64,000 nucleotides of DNA from an uncultured Alistipes sp. Lineage in GTDB: Bacteria; Bacteroidota; Bacteroidia; Bacteroidales; Rikenellaceae. Location: the NCBI GenBank assembly GCA_944321185.1, contig CALUKH010000005.1, positions 21,237-85,236 on the forward strand, given 5' to 3'. The notes under the pieces are model-generated. The model was not told where the DNA came from. It saw only the letters and a program-made list of their open reading frames with translations, and searched no databases. Within the stretch, counting starts at the first letter, position 1. Each line of letters begins with the position of its first letter. The position numbers were made by a program, and so were the translations under genes. Below, piece by piece: positions 39,378-47,845 of this stretch.

Positions 39378-39385
39378 TATATTTG
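39378..39385 (+). promoter_or_regulatory. -7 box of the MsbA-like gene
   Basis: TATATTTG in a local AT-rich patch, 121 bp before the ATG, implying a leader of about 115 nt. Confidence 0.6.
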
Positions 39386-39506
39386 CGCGAAATTGTTTCC
39401 CGCCCGGGACCGTTCCCTCCCGCCGCCCCACACCGGATCGGCTCCTCCACACGGATCGGACAACTCCCCTGCGGCGTGAGATTGCGCAACCTCCAAACAT
39501 TACGGA

Positions 39507-41336
39507 ATGTTCAAAACCTACATGCGGTTGTTGGGCTTCGCCCGCCCGATCAAGAAATACGCGATTCCCTATTTCTTCTACTCGCTCCTCTACGCGCTGT
39601 TCAACTCGCTCACGTTCATGCTGATCATCCCGATCCTGAACACGATGTTCGACGCCAACTACTCGTTCGAATACGTCGACAAACTGCCCCCCGTAGAGTT
39701 CAACCAGGAATATCTCACCACGCTCTTCAACTTCACCTACTCGCACCTCTTCCAGGAGTACGACCGACAGAACGTCCTGCTGCTGCTGGCCGTCATCGCC
39801 ATCATCATCAGCTTCCTGAGCAACCTCTTCCGCTACCTCGGCGCCTGGACCATGGAGAACATGCGAACCCGCACGCTCCAGAAAATGCGCAACGAAATGT
39901 TCTCCCGCGTCATGGACATGAACGTCGGATACTTCTCCGACCAGCGCAAGGGCGACATCATCTCGAAGATCACCTCCGACGTCGGCGTCGTACAGTTCTG
40001 CATCACCAACACCCTGCAGGTCTCGTTCCGCGAACCGTTCCTGATCATCGGATACATCGTCATGATGATCGCCATCTCGTGGGAACTGGCCGTCTTCTCG
40101 GTGCTCTTCCTGCCGGTCGTGGCGCTGCTGATCGGCAACATCGTCAAGAAACTCCGCCACCCGGCCCGCACCAACCAGCAGCGAATGGGCGAAATGGTCG
40201 CCACGCTTGACGAATCCCTCGCCGGCATCAAGGTCATCAAGAGCTACAACGCCACCGAATACATCAAGCAGAAATACTACGCCATCAGCGAAGACCTCGC
40301 CCGGTTGACCCTCTCGATGGCCCGCCGGCAGCAGCTGGCCTCGCCGATGAGCGAATTCCTCGGCATCACGGCCGTCGGCGTGATCCTCGTCTTCGGAGGT
40401 TCGCTCGTGGCCGCCGGATCGCTCGACCCCGGAGGTTTCATCGCCTTCGTGGCCATCTTCTCGCAGATCACCCGCCCGGTCAGAACCTTCATCGACCAGT
40501 TCGCCAACATCAACCAGGGTATTGCCGCCGGCGAGCGCATCTTCTCGATCATCGACTCCAAACCCGAAATCCAGGACAAGCCCGACGCCCGCGAATTCAC
40601 CGGCCTGAAAGACCGCATCGAATTCCGCAACGTACACTTCTCCTACGACGGTTCGCGCGAGGTGATCGACGGCATCTCGTTCGAAATCCGCCACGGCCAG
40701 ACCGTCGCGCTGGTCGGATCCTCGGGCGGCGGAAAGTCGACGCTGAGCGAACTGCTGCCGCGCTTCTACGACCCGACCTCGGGCGACATCCTGATCGACG
40801 GCGTCTCGTTGCGCGACTACTCGCAGGAGAGCATCCGCGCCCACATGAGCGTCGTGGCGCAGGACACCATCCTCTTCAACGACACCATCGAACACAACAT
40901 CGCCATGGGACGCCGCGGCGCAACCCCCGAAGAGGTGGTCGAAGCCGCCCGCGTGGCCAATGCCGACGACTTCATCCGCGAATGCCCCGAGGGCTACGAC
41001 ACCAACATCGGCGACCGTGGCGTGAAACTCTCCGGCGGTCAGCGCCAGCGCCTCTCGATCGCCCGCGCCGTGCTGAAGAATCCCGACATCCTGATCCTCG
41101 ACGAGGCCACCTCGGCCCTCGACACCGAGAGCGAAAAGCTCGTCCAGGATGCACTGAACAACCTGCTCAAGGGGCGTACGTCGGTGGTCATCGCCCACCG
41201 GCTGTCGACGATCCACAACGCCGACCAGATCATCGTCGTCGACCACGGCCGGATCGCCGAACAGGGCACCCACGCCGAACTGATGGAGCGCAACGGTATC
41301 TATGCCAAGCTGATCGAGATGCAATCCTTCGACTGA
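39507..41336 (+). CDS. MsbA-like ABC exporter
   Basis: 609 residues: six membrane helices (about 18-340), then an ABC ATPase with Walker A GSSGGGKST, signature LSGGQRQR, Walker B ILILDEATSALD and the switch His in VIAHRLSTI. A periplasmic insertion of about 40 residues follows the first helix (FEYVDKLPPVEFNQEYLTT). This is the half-transporter layout of lipid A flippases. With lpxK and Kdo genes in the same window, a role in lipid A or lipid export at the inner membrane is likely, but multidrug half-transporters look alike. Confidence 0.9.
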   Translation: MFKTYMRLLGFARPIKKYAIPYFFYSLLYALFNSLTFMLIIPILNTMFDANYSFEYVDKLPPVEFNQEYLTTLFNFTYSHLFQEYDRQNVLLLLAVIAIIISFLSNLFRYLGAWTMENMRTRTLQKMRNEMFSRVMDMNVGYFSDQRKGDIISKITSDVGVVQFCITNTLQVSFREPFLIIGYIVMMIAISWELAVFSVLFLPVVALLIGNIVKKLRHPARTNQQRMGEMVATLDESLAGIKVIKSYNATEYIKQKYYAISEDLARLTLSMARRQQLASPMSEFLGITAVGVILVFGGSLVAAGSLDPGGFIAFVAIFSQITRPVRTFIDQFANINQGIAAGERIFSIIDSKPEIQDKPDAREFTGLKDRIEFRNVHFSYDGSREVIDGISFEIRHGQTVALVGSSGGGKSTLSELLPRFYDPTSGDILIDGVSLRDYSQESIRAHMSVVAQDTILFNDTIEHNIAMGRRGATPEEVVEAARVANADDFIRECPEGYDTNIGDRGVKLSGGQRQRLSIARAVLKNPDILILDEATSALDTESEKLVQDALNNLLKGRTSVVIAHRLSTIHNADQIIVVDHGRIAEQGTHAELMERNGIYAKLIEMQSFD

Positions 41337-41365
41337 TCGCCGAGGCGATCCCCGCAACCCCATCT

Positions 41366-41398
41366 CCGGGCCTCTCTCCTTCGCGGAAAGAGGCCCGG
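41366..41398 (+). terminator. Hairpin after the ABC exporter gene
   Basis: CCGGGCCTCT (41366-41375) pairs perfectly with AGAGGCCCGG (41389-41398), 30 bp after the stop. There is no T tract, so it may instead stabilise the mRNA end. Confidence 0.45.
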
Positions 41399-41465
41399 AT
41401 CCATATTCCGCCCGACGCAAATGACGGAATTCGGAGAAGATTGCGGCGTTTTGCAATCTTTTTAC

Positions 41466-41473
41466 TATCTTTG
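41466..41473 (+). promoter_or_regulatory. -7 box of ileS
   Basis: TATCTTTG, 41 bp before the ATG at 41515. Confidence 0.7.
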
Positions 41474-41514
41474 CCAACTGTCAGAAACAGAAACGAAATT
41501 TTTTGCCTGTCGAT

Positions 41515-44500
41515 ATGAAATTCAAGGAGTACAAAGGCCTCGACCTGGCCGCAACCGCCGCCGACGTGCTTGGCGAATGGGATGCCAACGACACGTTCCA
41601 CAAAAGCATCGAAACCCGCGAGGGTCATCCGACGTTCGTCTTCTACGAAGGTCCCCCCTCGGCCAACGGAATGCCCGGTATTCACCACGTCATGGCCCGT
41701 ACCATCAAGGATGTCTTCTGCCGCTACAAGACCCAACAGGGATACCTCGTCCACCGCAAGGCCGGTTGGGACACCCACGGTCTGCCCGTCGAACTGGGCG
41801 TCGAGAAGAAACTCGGAATCACCAAGGAGGATATCGGCAAGAAAATCTCCATCGAAGAGTACAACCGCACCTGCCGCAAGGCCGTCATGGAGTTCACCGG
41901 CGTGTGGGAGAACCTTACCCGCAAGATGGGATACTGGGTCAACATGGACGACCCCTACATCACCTACGACAACAAGTACATCGAGTCGCTGTGGTGGCTG
42001 CTGAAGCAGCTCTACAACAAGGGACTGCTCTACAAGGGCTACACCATTCAGCCCTACTCGCCCGCCGCCGGAACCGGCCTCTCGACCCACGAGCTGAACC
42101 AGCCCGGATGCTACCGCGACGTGAAGGATACGACGGTCGTGGCCCAGTTCCGCATCCGCAACCCCAAACCCGAAATGGAGGGCTGGGGCACGCCCGTCTT
42201 CCTGGCCTGGACCACCACGCCCTGGACCCTGCCCTCGAATACGGCCCTCTGCGTCGGCCCGAAAATCGACTACGTCGCCGTGCGCAGCTACAACCCCTAC
42301 ACCGGCGAAAAGATGACCGCCGTAGTGGCCAAGGCGCTGCTCAACGCCCACTTCAACAAGAAGGCCGAAGGGCTCGCGCTGGAGGACTACAAGCCCGGTG
42401 ACAAGCTGATCCCCTACGAGGTGGTCGGCGAGTGGAAGGGCCCCGAACTGGTCGGCATGCAGTACGAACAGCTGCTGCCGTGGGTCAAGCCCGTCGAGCT
42501 GGACGAAGCGGGCAACTGGCGGGATGCCTCGCAGAAGGCCTTCCGCGTCATTGCGGGCGACTACGTCACCACGGAGGACGGTACGGGTATCGTCCACATC
42601 GCTCCGACGTTCGGTGCCGACGACGCCTTCGTGGCCCGTGCCGCCGGAATCCCCTCGCTCTTCATGATCAATAAGAAAGGCGAAACCCGCCCGATGGTCG
42701 ACCTGACGGGCAAGTTCTATCTGATGAGCGAACTGGACGAGCGGTTCGTCCGCGAGTGCATCGACGTCGACACCTACAAGGAGTACGAGGGCCGCTGGGT
42801 CAAGAACGCCTACGACCCGCAGTTCACCGTCGACGGCAAGTATGACGAAAAGGCCGCTCAGGCCGCCGAGTCGCTCGACATCTACATCTGCATGAAGATG
42901 AAGGCCGCCGGTCAGGCCTTCAAGATCGAAAAGCACGTCCACAACTATCCCCACTGCTGGCGGACGGACAAACCCGTGCTCTACTACCCGCTCGACTCGT
43001 GGTTCATCCGCACGACCGCCTGCAAGGAGCGCATGATCGAACTCAACCGCACGATCCGCTGGAAACCCGAATCGACCGGTACGGGACGCTTCGGAAAGTG
43101 GCTCGAAAACCTCAACGACTGGAACCTCTCGCGTTCGCGCTTCTGGGGCACGCCGCTCCCGATCTGGGCCACCGAGGACCGCTCGGAGCTGAAGTGCATC
43201 GGCTCGATCGAGGAGCTGATACAGGAGATCGACAAAGCGATCGCCGCCGGCGTGATGAAGGAGAACCCCTACAAGAACTTCAAGGTCGGCGACATGTCGA
43301 AGGAGAACTACTCCACCAAAAATATCGACCTGCACCGCCCCTATGTCGATTCGATCGTGCTCGTCTCGTCGAAGGGCGAGCCGATGCGCCGTGAACCCGA
43401 CCTGATCGACGTCTGGTTCGATTCGGGCGCCATGCCCTATGCCCAGGTTCACTATCCGTTCGAACACAAGGAGGACTTCGACAAGGTCTACCCCGCCGAC
43501 TTCATCGCCGAAGGCGTCGACCAGACCCGCGGCTGGTTCTTCACGCTGCACGCCATCGCCTCGATGCTGTTCGATTCGGTGGCCTTCAAGAACATCATCT
43601 CGAACGGTCTGGTGCTCGACAAGAACGGCAACAAGATGTCGAAACGCCTGGGCAATGCCGTCGATCCGTTCGACGTGCTCGACACCTACGGAGCCGACGC
43701 CACCCGCTGGTACATGATCTCCAACTCGCAGCCGTGGGACAACCTGAAGTTCGACCGCGACGGCGTCGACGAGGTGCGCCGCAAGTTCTTCGGCACGCTC
43801 TACAACACCTACTCGTTCTTCGCCCTCTACGCCAACATCGACGGGTTCACGGGCCGCGAAGCCGAGGTGCCCCTGGAGAAGCGCCCCGAAATCGACCGCT
43901 GGATCATCTCGCTGCTCAATACGCTGGTGCGGAACGTCACCGATTCGCTCGAAAACTACGACCCGACGCCTGCGGCCCGTGCCATCCAGGAGTTCGTCGG
44001 CGAGAACCTCTCCAACTGGTACGTGCGCCTGAACCGCAAACGCTTCTGGGGCGGCGGCATGACCGAGGACAAACTCGCCGCCTACCAGACCCTCTATACC
44101 TGCCTGGAGACCGTCGTGATGCTCGCCGCACCGTTCGCGCCGTTCATCACCGACCGCATCTTCCGCGACCTGAATGCCGTCAGCGGACGCCACACCGATG
44201 AATCGGTCCACCTCTCGACCTTCCCCAAGGCCGACGAATCGTGCATCGACCGCCGCCTCGAAGAGATGATGGATCTCGCACAGCGCGTCTCGTCGATGGT
44301 GCTGGCCCTGCGCCGCAAGGTCTCGATCAAGGTCCGCCAGCCGCTGATGAAGATCCTCATCCCGGTACTCGATCCCGCCATGGCCGAACACATCGCCGCC
44401 GTGAAGAACCTGATCATGAGCGAGGTGAATGTCAAGGAGATCGAACTCATCGAGAAGACCACCGGCATCATCACCAAACGCATCAAGCCCAACTTCAAGA

Positions 44501-45000
44501 CCTTAGGTCCGCGTTACGGCAAGCAGATGAAGCAGATTGCCGCCCTGGTGGCTGGCTTCTCGCAGGAGCAGATTGCCGCCGTCGAGGCCGCCCCCGAAAC
44601 GACGCTCGAGGTCGGCGGCGAAAAGATCACCGTTACGCCCGCCGATTTCGAGATCACCTCGGAGGACATGCCCGGATGGCTCGTGGCCTCGGAAGGCAAA
44701 CTCACCGTGGCGCTCGACATCACCCTCACGGATGAACTCCGCGCCGAAGGTGTGGCACGCGAGTTGATCAACCGCATCCAGAACATCCGCAAAGATTCCG
44801 GATTCGAAGTGACCGACAAGATCCGCGTCGAGATCGAACAGAAGGATCTCGTAGCCAACGCCATCGCCCGCTATGCCGACTACATCGCCTCGCAGACGCT
44901 GGCCGTCGAGGTGCGTGCGGCGGCTCAGCCCGCCGGTGAGGTCGTGGTCGATTCGGACATCGATGACGTACCCCTGAAGATTGCCGTCTCGCGGATATAA
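41515..45000 (+). CDS. ileS: Isoleucine--tRNA ligase
   Basis: 1161 residues from the ATG before KFKEYKGLDLA. An in-frame TTG 12 bp upstream is less likely. Class I signatures: YEGPPSANGMPGIHHVMART (part: GIHHV) and NKMSKRLGNAVDP. The long CP1 editing domain and the C-terminal extension are those of the eukaryote-like IleRS type found in Bacteroidetes. Proteins of this type are often naturally resistant to mupirocin (family knowledge, not tested here). It charges tRNA-Ile. A DksA-like gene follows. Confidence 0.96.
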   Translation: MKFKEYKGLDLAATAADVLGEWDANDTFHKSIETREGHPTFVFYEGPPSANGMPGIHHVMARTIKDVFCRYKTQQGYLVHRKAGWDTHGLPVELGVEKKLGITKEDIGKKISIEEYNRTCRKAVMEFTGVWENLTRKMGYWVNMDDPYITYDNKYIESLWWLLKQLYNKGLLYKGYTIQPYSPAAGTGLSTHELNQPGCYRDVKDTTVVAQFRIRNPKPEMEGWGTPVFLAWTTTPWTLPSNTALCVGPKIDYVAVRSYNPYTGEKMTAVVAKALLNAHFNKKAEGLALEDYKPGDKLIPYEVVGEWKGPELVGMQYEQLLPWVKPVELDEAGNWRDASQKAFRVIAGDYVTTEDGTGIVHIAPTFGADDAFVARAAGIPSLFMINKKGETRPMVDLTGKFYLMSELDERFVRECIDVDTYKEYEGRWVKNAYDPQFTVDGKYDEKAAQAAESLDIYICMKMKAAGQAFKIEKHVHNYPHCWRTDKPVLYYPLDSWFIRTTACKERMIELNRTIRWKPESTGTGRFGKWLENLNDWNLSRSRFWGTPLPIWATEDRSELKCIGSIEELIQEIDKAIAAGVMKENPYKNFKVGDMSKENYSTKNIDLHRPYVDSIVLVSSKGEPMRREPDLIDVWFDSGAMPYAQVHYPFEHKEDFDKVYPADFIAEGVDQTRGWFFTLHAIASMLFDSVAFKNIISNGLVLDKNGNKMSKRLGNAVDPFDVLDTYGADATRWYMISNSQPWDNLKFDRDGVDEVRRKFFGTLYNTYSFFALYANIDGFTGREAEVPLEKRPEIDRWIISLLNTLVRNVTDSLENYDPTPAARAIQEFVGENLSNWYVRLNRKRFWGGGMTEDKLAAYQTLYTCLETVVMLAAPFAPFITDRIFRDLNAVSGRHTDESVHLSTFPKADESCIDRRLEEMMDLAQRVSSMVLALRRKVSIKVRQPLMKILIPVLDPAMAEHIAAVKNLIMSEVNVKEIELIEKTTGIITKRIKPNFKTLGPRYGKQMKQIAALVAGFSQEQIAAVEAAPETTLEVGGEKITVTPADFEITSEDMPGWLVASEGKLTVALDITLTDELRAEGVARELINRIQNIRKDSGFEVTDKIRVEIEQKDLVANAIARYADYIASQTLAVEVRAAAQPAGEVVVDSDIDDVPLKIAVSRI

Positions 45001-45022
45001 TGCCGATCCGTGATCGGGAAAA

Positions 45023-45054
45023 TTTGGTTATATCGGAAATATTGTTTAATTTTA
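45023..45054 (+). promoter_or_regulatory. Full promoter of the DksA-like gene
   Basis: TTTG (45023-45026) and TAATTTTA (45047-45054) are 20 bp apart, the spacing of Bacteroides -33/-7 elements. The ATG is 28 bp downstream. Confidence 0.6.
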
Positions 45055-45082
45055 CATTAAACCAAATAGAGAGGATAGACCT

Positions 45083-45463
45083 ATGGCAGACGAAAGAACC
45101 CGATACAGCGATGCCGAACTCGAAGAGTTCAAGCAGCTTATATTGAAAAAGCTTGAGAACGCACGTGCGGATTACGAACTGCTGCGCTCCACGATCACCC
45201 ACACGGCCGACAATGACACCGAAGATACGTCGCCGACCTTCAAGGTGTTGGAGGAGGGTGCGACGACCCTCTCCAAGGAAGAGAGCGGACGTCTGGCTGC
45301 ACACCAGATGAAATTCATCCGCAACCTTGAGATGGCGCTCGTGCGCATCGAGAACAAGACCTACGGAATCTGCAAGACCACGGGCAAGCTGATTCCCAAG
45401 GAGCGGCTGATGAAGGTTCCGCACGCCACCGAATGCATCGAAGCCAAGGAGCGGCGCAAATAA
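45083..45463 (+). CDS. TraR/DksA-family protein with incomplete zinc finger
   Basis: 126 residues. An N-terminal coiled-coil (about 10-90, Glu/Lys/Leu-rich) leads to the DksA C-terminal region GICKTTGKLIPKERLMKVPHATECIEAKE (residues 95-123, part). The usual four zinc Cys are reduced to two: Cys97 and Cys118 remain, while the partners are Thr100 and Ala121. DksA proteins bind the RNA polymerase secondary channel and cooperate with ppGpp. ileS precedes it. In several Bacteroidales lspA follows such a gene, but here a repeat region follows instead. Confidence 0.9.
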   Translation: MADERTRYSDAELEEFKQLILKKLENARADYELLRSTITHTADNDTEDTSPTFKVLEEGATTLSKEESGRLAAHQMKFIRNLEMALVRIENKTYGICKTTGKLIPKERLMKVPHATECIEAKERRK

Positions 45464-45480
45464 CCCCGGGGCCACACCAA

Positions 45481-45672
45481 GGGGGGGGGCAAGAATTGAT
45501 AACGCCACTGACTTCTGGAAGTGGCTTACAACGCCCGAATCCGGAGGGGGGGGGTAAGAGCTGACACTGACAACGGCTACCGAATCCAGGGGGGGGGCAA
45601 GAGCTGACACTGACAACGCTACCGAATCCGGGGGGGGCAGCGAAAAGCAAGTTTACCACCCGAATCATGGGG
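45481..45672. repeat. G-tract tandem repeats after the DksA-like gene
   Basis: Runs of 9, 9, 9 and 8 G begin at 45481, 45546, 45589 and 45630. The two central units (43 and 41 bp) are nearly identical, GAGCTGACACTGACAACG followed by CTACCGAATCC before each G run; outer units are degenerate. No credible gene spans the repeats on either strand. Confidence 0.85.
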
Positions 45673-45731
45673 AATACGGAGATGTGATCAACGACAAGCG
45701 TCACTTCATTTTGCGCCAACTGGATAACATG

Positions 45732-45765
45732 AAAAAGGTTCACCTGCAAAAGGTGGACCTTTTTT
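45732..45765 (+). terminator. Terminator upstream of the Omp85-like gene
   Basis: AAAAAGGTTCACCT (45732-45745) pairs with AGGTGGACCTTTTT (45751-45764), one G-T pair, loop of 5. The symmetry would also stop minus-strand transcripts. It probably ends the DksA transcript after about 270 nt of 3' sequence including the repeats. Confidence 0.75.
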
Positions 45766-45822
45766 ATGCTTGAAAATATCCCGTCAAGACCTTTTTACGT
45801 ACGTTTTACGGGATTTTTACGT

Positions 45823-45830
45823 TATCTTTG
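45823..45830 (+). promoter_or_regulatory. -7 box of the Omp85-like gene
   Basis: TATCTTTG ends only 4 nt before the ATG at 45835. Confidence 0.65.
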
Positions 45831-45834
45831 AGAC

Positions 45835-47688
45835 ATGTACACCGGGTTCCGCATATTCGTTCTGGCCCTGCTCCTCACCCTGACTGGACTGTTGGCAATC
45901 GCCCACCCGACGACCCCCGCCGCGGGCCCCGGCATGCAGACCCCCGATCGCTTCACGCCCGACAGTGCGCGAATCCGAAACCCCGAAGCCCGCGCCCGCA
46001 ACAAACGCCTCTACGACAGCATCGAATCCAAAACCAGCCGACGTGCCGTACCGCGCATGCTCTACCAACTGCTCTTCGTCAAACCGGTTCTCGACACCAC
46101 GGCAAACGGTCAGGTTCTCGACGAAACCCGCGAATTGATTCCCTACGCCGGCAAGACGATCTCCGGCATCGAAATCCGCCGCCAGGAACCCTTCGACGAG
46201 GACGGGAACTGGCTGGAACGCTCCGGCAACAAACTGCACATGATCACCCGCGAACGGGTCATCCGTCGCGACCTGCTCTTCAAGCCGGGCGACGTGCTCG
46301 ACCCTCAGCTCATCGTGAGGACCAAACAGCTGATCCGCTCGCGCGACTACATCTCCGACATCGACATCGAGGTCCACACCGATTCGCTCGACTCCACACG
46401 CGTGAATCTCGTCATCCGCACGCGCGATTCGTGGACCATCACGGCCGACGGCGCCATCCGTTCCGAAGGCCGCACGATGGTCGCTCTCTCCGACGCAAAT
46501 ATCCTCGGCACGGGCAACAAACTCAAATTCATCACCAATTTCAACCGCCAGGACTTCTCCTTCGGCGGCAACATGGTCGAATACGAGATTCCCAACTTTC
46601 TGGGGACCTTCTATACGGCCCAGTTCAATGCCGGTCGCGACTTTTACAGTTCGACGCTGGACCTGGCCCTGCGCAAGGAGTTTCTGCGGCCGACGGACTA
46701 CGAGGTGGGACTGACCTACAACGACATCCGGGACAAACGCTACATGATCGAACAGGACACCTCGCTGCTCGTCAAGGAGCGCAACCTCGACGCCTGGGGC
46801 GGATATTCGCACTTCCTGCGCGGGATCAACTCGAGCATCTACCTCACCGGGCGCTACAATTACAGCCGTGTCAGCCAGCGTCCCGAGGTCGGTCCCCGCT
46901 ACAACCCGGCGCTGCACGATCAGGATGCGCTGCTCGTGGGGCTCGGACTCTACCGCGAGAAGTTCTACACGGCCAACATGATCTACGGATTCGGCAGCCG
47001 CGAGTATCTGGCCGCGGGGTATAAGGCCGAGGTGGTCTCGGGATATACGTGGGGAGAATTCAGCGACGACGTCTACCTGGGTATCAGCGCCCAGGCCGGA
47101 GGATTCTGCCCGCTGGGTTACGTCATGGGCGGGGCGACGCTCGGCAGCTACATCGATCCGGTCAACGGCATGTGGCAGCGAAGCGCCGTCGATGTCGATC
47201 TGAAGTGGTTTTCGAACCTCTTTCTGGTGCGCCGCAGCCGGATCCGGCAGTTCCTTGCGTTCAACTACACGCAGGGCTGGAACCGCTGGTCGGGCAGCGA
47301 CGAAAGCATCCGCTTCACGAATACGAACGGCCTGCAGGCACTCAACGAATACGCCATCGGCACCAACCGCATGATTCTCAATACGGAAACCGTTCTCTTT
47401 TCGCCCTACCAGCCACTCGGATTCCGCATCGCCTTCTTCGGATTTGCCGATTTCGGACTGCTCGGCTACTCGCCCAACATCTTCAAGAACGAATTCTACA
47501 CCTCGTTCGGCGTGGGGGTGCGGCTGCGTAACGAACGGCTCGTCTTCAACACGATCCAGATCCGCCTGGGAATCGCCTTCGGGAAATACGGACTGGTCGA
47601 CTGCGAGTATTTCCGCCTCTCGAACTCGACGCGTGTCGAACAGACCCGCTACCGCCCCACCCGTCCCGAAATCGTCGGGTTCGAATAA
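45835..47688 (+). CDS. Omp85/BamA-like outer membrane protein
   Basis: 617 residues. A signal peptide (about 1-24, MYTGFRIFVLALLLTLTG) is followed by a linker, one or two POTRA-like segments (about 100-205, GKTISGIEIRR, then the GDVLDPQLIVRTKQLIRSRDY helix and VNLVIRTRDSWTI) and a beta-barrel (about 210-617) rich in aromatic strands. It resembles the Omp85 group that inserts or exports proteins, or the TamA/PlpD-like relatives, rather than BamA itself, which has five POTRA domains. The start is fixed by the signal peptide, with a -7 box only 4 nt upstream. It is monocistronic and converges on the M56 gene. Confidence 0.8.
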   Translation: MYTGFRIFVLALLLTLTGLLAIAHPTTPAAGPGMQTPDRFTPDSARIRNPEARARNKRLYDSIESKTSRRAVPRMLYQLLFVKPVLDTTANGQVLDETRELIPYAGKTISGIEIRRQEPFDEDGNWLERSGNKLHMITRERVIRRDLLFKPGDVLDPQLIVRTKQLIRSRDYISDIDIEVHTDSLDSTRVNLVIRTRDSWTITADGAIRSEGRTMVALSDANILGTGNKLKFITNFNRQDFSFGGNMVEYEIPNFLGTFYTAQFNAGRDFYSSTLDLALRKEFLRPTDYEVGLTYNDIRDKRYMIEQDTSLLVKERNLDAWGGYSHFLRGINSSIYLTGRYNYSRVSQRPEVGPRYNPALHDQDALLVGLGLYREKFYTANMIYGFGSREYLAAGYKAEVVSGYTWGEFSDDVYLGISAQAGGFCPLGYVMGGATLGSYIDPVNGMWQRSAVDVDLKWFSNLFLVRRSRIRQFLAFNYTQGWNRWSGSDESIRFTNTNGLQALNEYAIGTNRMILNTETVLFSPYQPLGFRIAFFGFADFGLLGYSPNIFKNEFYTSFGVGVRLRNERLVFNTIQIRLGIAFGKYGLVDCEYFRLSNSTRVEQTRYRPTRPEIVGFE

Positions 47689-47797
47689 CCCGTGCAAAGG
47701 CCAGAAACCAGCCATGCGCCAGCCCGGGCAGCCTCTTCCACGATCCGAAGTGCCCAATGATCCGGAGAGCCGGGCCGTCCGTCAAACACACAAAAAC

Positions 47798-47823
47798 GGG
47801 GAAACGAATCGATTCGTTTCCCC
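47798..47823 (-). terminator. Bidirectional terminator between Omp85-like and M56 genes
   Basis: A perfect 26-bp palindrome with arms GGGGAAACGAATC and GATTCGTTTCCCC. On the minus strand it is followed by GTTTTTG (47797-47791), on the plus strand by TTTC. Confidence 0.8.
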
Positions 47824-47845
47824 TTTCATTCGCAAGGCCGCCCCT

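Noticed and set aside
41230-44391. A long open frame antisense to ileS (about 1050 codons)
   Set aside because: Side effect of high GC with few stop codons on the reverse strand; no domain, no promoter or leader, and complete overlap with ileS.
45464-45760. Possible pseudogene of lspA or a small minus-strand gene in the G-tract region
   Set aside because: No LspA motif could be found in any frame. The open frames there consist of translated repeat units (for example PPGFGSVVSVSSCPP).
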